DNA of 11,464 nucleotides, from the NCBI GenBank assembly GCA_946187605.1, contig CAMHRH010000022.1, positions 1-11,464 of the forward strand, written 5' to 3'. This DNA is from an uncultured Candidatus Saccharibacteria bacterium. GTDB taxonomy: Bacteria > Patescibacteriota > Saccharimonadia > Saccharimonadales > Saccharimonadaceae. The notes beneath the pieces were generated by a model, which was not told where the DNA came from, did no database searches, and saw nothing but the letters and a program-made list of their open reading frames with translations. A program made the position numbers and the translations under genes. Positions 6,997-11,464 of the stretch are shown here, piece by piece (position 1 is the first letter of the stretch; the number at the start of each line of letters is the position of its first letter).

Positions 6997-8746
6997 TTAA
7001 CTCCTCCTTTGTAAGTTGAGACAATGCGATTTGCTGATAAACTTCACAACTTTTCATTAGCTCTTTGTGCGTCCCCATGCCAACGCAACGCCCCTCGTCT
7101 AGTACGATAATCTTATCGGCGTGCATAATTGTGCCGATACGTTGCGCTACGATTAGACTTGTCGCATCTTTGGTGTATTCTTGCAGATCGTGGCGCAGGG
7201 CAGCATCGGTCTTATAATCAAGTGCCGAAAAACTGTCATCAAAGATGTAAATCTCCGGATCGCGTGCGATGGCACGTGCAATTGCAAGGCGCTGTTTTTG
7301 GCCGCCAGAAATGTTTGTGCCGCCCTGTGCGATATGGGCGCGATAGTTGCCTTCCATCTTCTCGACGAAGTTTTTTGCTTGCGCAACTTTGATTGCTTTG
7401 CGAATCTTCTTCGAGTCGGCTTTTCCATGTCCATTGTCACCATAACTGACGTTGCTTTCGACTGTGCCATTAAACATGACTGCTCTCTGCGATACGTAGC
7501 CTAGACGCTCGCGCAGGGCGCTTTGTTTGTAATCGCGCACATTGACGCCATCAACGAATATCTCGCCGTCTGTTGCATCATAGAATCTCGGTACAAGGTT
7601 AATTAGTGTAGATTTACCGGAGCCAGTTGAGCCAATAAATGCTACCGTTTCGCCCTTATTGGCACGAAAAGATATGTCGCGGAGCAAATATTCCTCAGCG
7701 TCCGGATATTTGAAAGAGACATTCCTGAACTCGACTGTCCCACGTTCTTCTGTGTCGCCGTCGAAATTTCCGTCTTTTAGTTTAATCTCGGTTCTCAGTA
7801 CTTCATTGATGCGGCTGGCGGAAACTTGCGCACGTGGCAAAATCATCAGAATTATCGCCACCATCAGGAAACTCATAATTACATGCATTGCATAGGTCGA
7901 GAATACAATCATGTCACTAAAGATAAATAACTTATCGGCAAATTCGGCTGAATTGATAATATATGCGCCAATGATATAAATTGCGAGCGTTACGCCATTC
8001 ATCGTCAAATACATTGTCGGCGACATGACCGAGAGTAGCCGTTCGTTAAAGAGCTGTGTCTTCGTTAATTCGCTATTGGTAGTGTCGAATTTCTTTTCCT
8101 GGTATTTTTCGGCATTAAAAGCACGCACGACACGAATGCCGGTTAGATTCTCGCGCGTCACGCCATTGATGCGGTCGGTCATTTTCTGAACGATGCGAAA
8201 ACGCGGAATAACGATTGAAGTAATCGTTAGCATGACGGCAAGAAGAAAAACAACTGCGATTCCGGTAGTAATGCTCCATTGCCAACTTTTGCCCGCGATT
8301 TTTGTAATTGCCCAAATCGCTGTAAGTGGTGCACGAACCGACATTTGCGCGCCCATCGCGACAAACATTTGAATTTGTGTGATGTCGTTAGTCGTTCTTG
8401 TAATAAGGCTGCTCGTCGAGAACTTTTTTACTTCGTGCATGTCGAGGTTTTCGACCTGGTTAAAAAGTTTCTTGCGCGTGTTCATTGACAAGCTTGCACT
8501 CGCAGTCGAGAAGCAGAATCCGGCAAATATGGTTGCCGCAAAGCTTCCAAGTGCGCAGAGTAACATCCAGCCGCCGTTTCCGATAATCTCTGACATCTCG
8601 CTACCTTCGGTCTGGACGAGTTGTGTGATTTTTGACATGTAGTCTGGCATCGTTAGCTCTAGCCATACTTGTATCGCAACCATTACGATTCCGGTGCTCA
8701 AAAAAATAAGATCTTTAGCCTTAAAATTCCTAAAAATTCTAAACAT
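6989..8746 (-). CDS. Heterodimeric ABC exporter, subunit with degenerate ATPase site
   Basis: A 585-residue half-transporter, first gene of the operon. Membrane segments fall at about 12-32, 58-80, 128-150, 157-181, 244-266 and 279-303; the nucleotide-binding domain begins near 335. Walker A is GSTGSGKST (372-380), Q-loop Gln420, and the signature ISGGQ (479-483) is canonical. Walker B reads IYIFDD (499-504), with Asp504 where the catalytic Glu should be, and the switch His is replaced by Gln535 in VAQRIGT. These substitutions make its own site non-hydrolytic while its signature completes the partner's active site. The start at 8746 has AAAGGA 6 nt upstream and a promoter at 8770-8799. Its last codons overlap the next gene, so translation is probably coupled, giving equal amounts of both halves. 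Confidence 0.95.
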   Translation of the reverse strand: MFRIFRNFKAKDLIFLSTGIVMVAIQVWLELTMPDYMSKITQLVQTEGSEMSEIIGNGGWMLLCALGSFAATIFAGFCFSTASASLSMNTRKKLFNQVENLDMHEVKKFSTSSLITRTTNDITQIQMFVAMGAQMSVRAPLTAIWAITKIAGKSWQWSITTGIAVVFLLAVMLTITSIVIPRFRIVQKMTDRINGVTRENLTGIRVVRAFNAEKYQEKKFDTTNSELTKTQLFNERLLSVMSPTMYLTMNGVTLAIYIIGAYIINSAEFADKLFIFSDMIVFSTYAMHVIMSFLMVAIILMILPRAQVSASRINEVLRTEIKLKDGNFDGDTEERGTVEFRNVSFKYPDAEEYLLRDISFRANKGETVAFIGSTGSGKSTLINLVPRFYDATDGEIFVDGVNVRDYKQSALRERLGYVSQRAVMFNGTVESNVSYGDNGHGKADSKKIRKAIKVAQAKNFVEKMEGNYRAHIAQGGTNISGGQKQRLAIARAIARDPEIYIFDDSFSALDYKTDAALRHDLQEYTKDATSLIVAQRIGTIMHADKIIVLDEGRCVGMGTHKELMKSCEVYQQIALSQLTKEELNV

Positions 8747-8769
8747 AGTTTCCTTTATTGATAGTAAAT

Positions 8770-8799
8770 AGTTTAGCTTTTTAAAGACGCTTACGTCAA
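8770..8799 (-). promoter_or_regulatory. Promoter of ABC exporter operon
   Basis: Minus-strand TTGACG (8794-8799) and TAAACT (8770-8775) are separated by 18 nt. The predicted start is near 8763, giving a leader of about 16 nt that contains the AAAGGA ribosome binding site. The terminator tail of the upstream RNA ends only a few bases before the -35 box. Confidence 0.7.
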
Positions 8800-8805
8800 T
8801 ATTTT

Positions 8806-8839
8806 AAACAAAAGGGAAACCCCCTTCCGTGAAGGGGGT
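8806..8839 (-). terminator. Intrinsic terminator ending the 324-nt RNA
   Basis: ACCCCCTTC (8819-8827) and GAAGGGGGT (8831-8839) form a perfect 9-bp stem with a CGT loop. On the minus strand the stem is followed by TTTCCCTTTTG, a moderately T-rich tail; on the plus strand no T-run follows. This orientation indicates a minus-strand transcript ending here. Confidence 0.75.
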
Positions 8840-9135
8840 GGATACAAGGCCGCGCGCAGAGGGGGTATACCGCGCAGGGCAAATGAGAAAAGATGTGCGG
8901 CAGAGGTAGCGATGCCCATGTTTTTACGATACGTTTGTCTGTAGCCCATAAAGGAGGTCGTATTTCATGCCAATGCGTCTGTCTTTTACCTTGAAAAGCT
9001 TTGGAGTCTTACCTAGTGTCAACCGGAAGTGAAGAACGCTACGTACCGCACATATATATGAAAGAACAAGCTCGCCGCCGCGAAGCTACCTGGACTGCAG
9101 GATTTGCGCCAGAAAGCCAGTATTGGCTCGCTCGT
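8812..9135 (-). ncRNA. Candidate structured non-coding RNA, about 324 nt, family not recognised
   Basis: An extended -10 promoter (9142-9147) and a terminator (8806-8839) bracket a stretch with no convincing minus-strand reading frame. A long-range stem pairs CCGCACAT (9046-9053) with ATGTGCGG (8893-8900), continued after an internal loop by CGCTAC (9037-9042) with GTAGCG (8906-8911). The 5' part has a run of local hairpins, among them 9115-9128 (5-bp stem, 4-nt loop), 9089-9101, and one around 9070-9087. Between the long-range arms the RNA carries ACCTCCTTT (complement of 8950-8958), identical to the anti-Shine-Dalgarno tail typical of 16S rRNA. Length and context resemble a housekeeping RNA, but I find no RNase P P4 sequence, no tmRNA tRNA-like ends and no SRP GGAAGCAGC loop. 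It may equally be a regulatory RNA. Confidence 0.55.
8967..9032 (+). CDS. Possible 21-aa peptide with strong ribosome binding site
   Basis: AAAGGAGGT (8950-8958) is a full-length Shine-Dalgarno sequence with its GGAGG ending 9 nt before the ATG at 8967; the frame encodes MPMRLSFTLKSFGVLPSVNR plus Lys and stops at TGA 9030-9032. No plus-strand promoter was found, and the same bases read on the other strand are the anti-Shine-Dalgarno segment of the candidate RNA, which is the simpler explanation. Kept as a low-confidence alternative. Confidence 0.15.
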   Translation: MPMRLSFTLKSFGVLPSVNRK

Positions 9136-9141
9136 GCTGTC

Positions 9142-9147
9142 ATTATA
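9142..9147 (-). promoter_or_regulatory. Extended -10 promoter of the 324-nt RNA
   Basis: A perfect minus-strand TATAAT preceded by TG-T (extended -10). The -35 position (9165-9170, TTTCTT) is poor and lies in the loop of the preceding terminator. Predicted start near 9135. Confidence 0.65.
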
Positions 9148-9151
9148 ACAT

Positions 9152-9181
9152 AAAAATCCCCGGCAAGAAAGAGTGCCGGGG
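9152..9181 (-). terminator. Intrinsic terminator ending the 216-nt RNA
   Basis: CCCCGGCA (9158-9165) and TGCCGGGG (9174-9181) form a perfect 8-bp stem with an 8-nt loop. The minus strand continues into ATTTTTA; the plus strand has no T-run. It abuts the -10 box of the next RNA promoter. Confidence 0.85.
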
Positions 9182-9367
9182 TATGTAACTGCCGGAGGGG
9201 CAGAGAATTAATAAACTGCGACGGCAAGTTGTTTCATTCCTCGCCTGAATGTTGTGACTTGCTAGTGAAAAAGATATTTAAAAGGAAGTGATGTCTTAGC
9301 TAGCTAACTCGCCGTCGCATATAAAATAAAGGAGCAATACAACAACGCCTGCCTAGGACGATGTCTA
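9152..9367 (-). ncRNA. Candidate structured non-coding RNA, about 216 nt, family not recognised
   Basis: It lies between a minus-strand promoter (9374-9402) and a strong terminator, with no credible reading frame. A 14-bp stem pairs 9306-9319 with 9217-9230; its single non-Watson-Crick position is a G-U pair only when read as minus-strand RNA (A-C in the plus strand), which supports the strand. Inside, GCTAG/CTAGC (9261-9265 with 9300-9304) and the hairpin 9235-9251 build a branched apical part. Downstream, the hairpin 9189-9203 has a 5-bp CTGCC/GGCAG stem and the loop CCTCC, an anti-Shine-Dalgarno pentamer. A further GCTCCTTTA segment lies near the 5' end (around 9327-9335). 6S RNA has a similar length, but the branched interior does not look like its rod with a central bubble. 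Family not assigned. Confidence 0.55.
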
Positions 9368-9373
9368 TACAAT

Positions 9374-9402
9374 ACTCTACCATACTTATGGCATATAGTC
9401 AA
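9374..9402 (-). promoter_or_regulatory. Promoter of the 216-nt RNA
   Basis: Minus-strand TTGACT (9397-9402), an exact 17-nt spacer, and TAGAGT (9374-9379, 4 of 6 matches). The predicted start is near 9367. It lies immediately downstream of the terminator of the coiled-coil protein gene, so it opens a new transcription unit. Confidence 0.55.
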
Positions 9403-9412
9403 GTCTTTTACG

Positions 9413-9446
9413 CAAAAAATACCCACTTGATATTTGAGGTGGGCAT
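9413..9446 (-). terminator. Intrinsic terminator of the coiled-coil protein gene
   Basis: On the minus strand ATGCCCAC pairs with GTGGGTAT (one G-U pair, 8 bp; arms at 9439-9446 and 9419-9426) and runs into TTTTTT (9414-9419). Confidence 0.82.
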
Positions 9447-9456
9447 TAATTGTATT

Positions 9457-10272
9457 CTAGAGCACGCTAATTGTGCTGCAGAGATGGCTAATTAGGCGGT
9501 TCTTATAATACAAATCTTTGGTGTATTTATTGATTTCGTCCAACAACTCACCTTCGCGCTTGTTGTCTATTAAATCAAACTTTTCATCTGCATTGCAGCG
9601 TGCGTTCTTGCGTTGCAATTCAATCAAGCTATCCTCGAGGCTGTCAATTTTCTTATTTAGCTCGTCGCGTTCGGAGCGAAGCGCGCCGATTCTTGCGCGA
9701 ATGATGCCGAATAGCTCCTGATTTGACTCGTCGAAGGCCTGTTCTGGATTAACTTCGATTTCGTTGTTCTTAGTTTGCGCGTCGTTGTCTTGCATGGTTT
9801 CCTCTCTTTCAGTTTTTTCCTGCGCCGGCATTGCAACTACTGTTTCGTCCTTTGGCTTTGTTGCGCTATCGGCTTGCTTATCGTCCTTTTGTGGTTCTTT
9901 TTTATTCTTCTTCGTTTCTATTGGCGTCTCAATAAAATCTATGGCAGTATCAGCATCCTTTTCGTTGGCCGACGTATCTTGGCTATCGCTAGTCTCCACT
10001 GGACTTTCCATGTATTTCGAAAAATCAACATCTTCGGCTGGAGTGCTGTCGAAATGAGCAGTGCCAGGGGTATCGTCGGCTAAAGCGGCATCAATATCGA
10101 CATGTTTCTGTTCGTGAAGCGGCTTGAGCCCCTCCTTTGGCATCGTCAAACCGTTTTCTACTTCAATCTTTTTTACTTCCGGAGTCGCTGCTGGAGCGTT
10201 TACTATTTGTGGAATGCCGCGATTAGCATCTGCTTCACGTTGCGCATTTGGATCGTCATTAATTATGCTCAT
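9457..10272 (-). CDS. Acidic disordered protein with C-terminal coiled coil, function unknown
   Basis: A 271-residue protein with two parts. Residues 1 to about 175 are low in hydrophobics and rich in Asp, Glu, Lys, Thr, Ala and Pro, with lysine clusters near 121-133, and should be disordered. Residues about 183-225 and 235-262 show heptad patterning (IRARIGALRS, ELNKKIDSLEDSLIELQRK) and should form a coiled coil, so oligomerisation or partner binding is likely. No signal peptide, membrane segment or enzyme motif is seen; Cys226 and Cys265 are the only cysteines. The start at 10272 has AAAAGG 5 nt upstream and an extended -10 promoter at 10303-10308. It resembles scaffold or division-type adaptors only in general architecture; no family is recognised. 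Confidence 0.85.
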   Translation of the reverse strand: MSIINDDPNAQREADANRGIPQIVNAPAATPEVKKIEVENGLTMPKEGLKPLHEQKHVDIDAALADDTPGTAHFDSTPAEDVDFSKYMESPVETSDSQDTSANEKDADTAIDFIETPIETKKNKKEPQKDDKQADSATKPKDETVVAMPAQEKTEREETMQDNDAQTKNNEIEVNPEQAFDESNQELFGIIRARIGALRSERDELNKKIDSLEDSLIELQRKNARCNADEKFDLIDNKREGELLDEINKYTKDLYYKNRLISHLCSTISVL

Positions 10273-10302
10273 CTCACCCTTTTATCCAATTCTTTGTATA
10301 TT

Positions 10303-10311
10303 ATTTTAGCA
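10303..10311 (-). promoter_or_regulatory. Extended -10 promoter of the coiled-coil protein gene
   Basis: Minus-strand TG-C-TAAAAT; no convincing -35 box. The predicted start near 10296 gives a 24-nt leader that holds the ribosome binding site. Confidence 0.5.
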
Positions 10312-10334
10312 TAAGCGATATCTATGCAGGGAAT

Positions 10335-10362
10335 AAAAAAGCCCAGGGCGTTAGCCCCAGGC
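10335..10362 (-). terminator. Intrinsic terminator of the 332-aa protein gene
   Basis: Minus-strand GCCTGGGGC (10354-10362) and GCCCTGGGC (10341-10349) pair over 9 bp with two G-U pairs and a 4-nt loop, followed by TTTTTT (10335-10340). Confidence 0.85.
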
Positions 10363-10385
10363 CGTAGTGTTTTTTGCGTTTTTCC

Positions 10386-11384
10386 TTAGCTTGCTACATA
10401 TAAAGGCGCCATCAGCGCCATGCTTTCCTCCTTAAGCAGTTCCGCGCGTCGATAGAGGATAACTGCCCAACTTGGATAATTTGCCTTGAGGAGTATTTTC
10501 TCAAGGCTCTCGAGCAGTTCGGTCGCGTGCTTGATGACAAAATCTGCCTGGCGGCGGCGCATAAGGACACCGATACCACAAATACCGATAGCATCATCAT
10601 CGCCGTCATCATCATCATGCTTTGGCTTCTTCTCGCCATTGTCGTTGGCCCTTACTGCTTCGCTCAGGATATCCATCCATAATAGATTGAGGAAATCAAG
10701 TCCGCGAGTGTAGTACTCTTCGTGAGAGAAATGCTCGGTCTTAGATTCGAGCTCGTCTCTGACGTGGATAAAAAATCCTGGGAGGCATTTGCCGAATATG
10801 CCGTCAGCGTCAAGTTCCTGCCAAAACGCTTCCTTGATTGAGGCGGGAGTCTTACTGCTGAACAGAGTGTCGGGAACGTTTTCGGCGTATTTCGAGAAAT
10901 ACTTGAGATAGACCTCAGACGGACACTCGTCCAGAAAGACGTCCCATGTGTGGCACTTTTCCGTAATTGCTCCGAAAGACGCATCGAATCTCATTCTGTC
11001 GTAAGCTATCTCGCTGATTGCCTCGACTTCCTTCTTGATTACTCTATTTATAGTCTGCGACTGCGTCAGTCTCAGCTCGTCGAGCATGGTCGTGAGGAAG
11101 AGTTCCTCGTATTCAAGCGTGGGCGGCGCATTGCGGCCTATCTTGTTTACGGTCTTATTGAGCTTCTTGAGCTCGTTTTCGAAAGCAAGCAGCTCAATGT
11201 TGTTATTAGTATCGAAGCATGCCGCTGAACCAAGGGGTCTTACTTCTTCAGCAATTGCATCTCTGTAGCGGCACACGGCGCCAATGACCCCCTCTTCGCC
11301 GTAAGTATTCAGGTAATCGCCAAGCGACATAACGCGTTCAGTTGCGTACTTAATAATGCCGGATATCTCTGATGACTTCAACAT
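10386..11384 (-). CDS. Helical protein with Asp-rich insert, 332 aa, function unknown
   Basis: A cytoplasmic-looking protein, mostly alpha-helical by composition, without signal peptide or clear membrane segment. A long charged helical region (about 60-130) includes an EYEELFLTTMLDEL helix. An acidic insert, HDDDDGDDD (256-264), is preceded by a basic EKKPK stretch and followed by a short Gly/Ile patch and an RRR triplet (276-278); the insert is probably a flexible linker, and metal binding is conceivable but not shown. Six cysteines (38, 56, 144, 154, 200, 269) are scattered without a zinc-finger pattern. The start at 11384 is supported by AGGAGG 8 nt upstream. A terminator follows the gene, so it is separable from the coiled-coil gene next to it. 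No family recognised. Confidence 0.85.
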   Translation of the reverse strand: MLKSSEISGIIKYATERVMSLGDYLNTYGEEGVIGAVCRYRDAIAEEVRPLGSAACFDTNNNIELLAFENELKKLNKTVNKIGRNAPPTLEYEELFLTTMLDELRLTQSQTINRVIKKEVEAISEIAYDRMRFDASFGAITEKCHTWDVFLDECPSEVYLKYFSKYAENVPDTLFSSKTPASIKEAFWQELDADGIFGKCLPGFFIHVRDELESKTEHFSHEEYYTRGLDFLNLLWMDILSEAVRANDNGEKKPKHDDDDGDDDAIGICGIGVLMRRRQADFVIKHATELLESLEKILLKANYPSWAVILYRRAELLKEESMALMAPLYVAS

Positions 11385-11436
11385 TCAATCAACCTCCTGT
11401 TTGTAAGTCGAACTGGAAAAACTATTAACGTACGAG

Positions 11437-11454
11437 CCTCTATATAAAAAGAGG
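11437..11454. other. Hairpin upstream of the 332-aa protein gene
   Basis: CCTCT and AGAGG form a 5-bp stem around an A/T-rich 8-nt loop, about 50 bp upstream of the gene. It could be part of the leader or the promoter region of this gene, or the end of an upstream unit outside the window. No clear promoter hexamers were found between 11385 and 11464. Confidence 0.3.
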
Positions 11455-11464
11455 TCCAATTCCG

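Noticed and set aside
8905..9030. Plus-strand resemblance to a large SRP RNA: GGTAGCGATGCCC followed about 110 nt later by CCGGAAG
   Set aside because: The key GGAAGCAGC-type loop is missing, no plus-strand promoter or terminator fits, and the GTAGCG element is explained by pairing within the minus-strand RNA.
9016..9153. Plus-strand frame of 46 codons (GTG 9016 or ATG 9058 to TAA 9151) with a protein-like Arg/Glu-rich stretch
   Set aside because: No ribosome binding site in front of either start, no plus-strand promoter, and it lies antisense to the structured RNA and ends inside its promoter; chance is more likely.
9039..9227. Minus-strand frame of 62 codons across the RNA region
   Set aside because: It runs through a strong terminator and a promoter and has no ribosome binding site, so it cannot be a normal gene.
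8840..9450. CRISPR array, insertion sequence or attachment site in the gene-free stretch
   Set aside because: No regularly spaced direct repeats, no terminal inverted repeats with a transposase, and no tRNA or integrase were seen.
187..9457. Absence of TGA stop codons in the eight complete genes, suggesting a recoded UGA
   Set aside because: No long gene contains an in-frame TGA used as sense, and eight stops are too few to infer avoidance.
9764..10083. Overlapping plus-strand open frames opposite the coiled-coil protein gene
   Set aside because: Low-complexity antisense of an acidic/lysine-rich gene, giving Ser/Phe-rich translations without start signals.

Overview
The window looks like a piece of a small-genome, Gram-positive-type bacterium, most plausibly a Candidate Phyla Radiation member such as Candidatus Saccharibacteria (TM7). 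This is an inference from several signs: a surface protein with an NPATG sortase-type signal, a family-57 glycosidase next to a glycogen-synthase-like transferase, a heterodimeric ABC exporter, several proteins with no recognisable family, and promoters that sit directly on start codons. There are no ribosomal or other marker genes to confirm it. All assigned genes start with ATG and end in TAA or TAG, and no long gene uses TGA as a sense codon.

Layout. (1) 1-1404, minus strand: an alpha-glucan pair, a GT-B glycosyltransferase followed 16 nt later by the start of a GH57 alpha-amylase-type enzyme cut by the window edge. (2) 1405-1514: a divergent promoter region in which both -10 boxes lie so close to the ATG that both mRNAs should be leaderless or nearly so. 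(3) 1515-2204, plus: a membrane-anchored helical protein, ending at a bidirectional terminator shared with (4) 2244-2837, minus: a 197-aa protein of unknown function with a strong, consensus-like promoter. (5) 2838-3056: a second divergent region, holding a promoter-overlapping palindrome, a 16-codon leader ORF and a stem that would hide the ribosome binding site and ATG of (6) 3057-5192, plus: a 711-aa secreted beta-helix protein with a wall-sorting signal. (7) 5194-8746, minus: a two-gene heterodimeric ABC exporter operon, converging on the adhesin with a 1-nt gap.

(8) 8812-9367, minus: about 560 bases with no convincing protein gene but with two successive promoter-to-terminator units. I interpret these as two structured non-coding RNAs (about 216 and 324 nt). 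Both contain long-range stems and CU-rich, anti-Shine-Dalgarno-like segments. I could not assign either to a known RNA family by eye. This is the strongest candidate for something undescribed. (9) 9457-11384, minus: two genes of unknown function, each with its own ribosome binding site and terminator: an acidic, disordered protein with a C-terminal coiled coil, and a 332-aa helical protein with an aspartate-rich insert.

How it fits together: the left end handles alpha-glucan, the centre handles the cell surface (adhesin, exporter, membrane-anchored protein), and the right end holds apparently untranslated regulatory RNAs and lineage-specific proteins. For an epibiont, the surface protein with its layered leader control and the RNA pair are the most informative targets.
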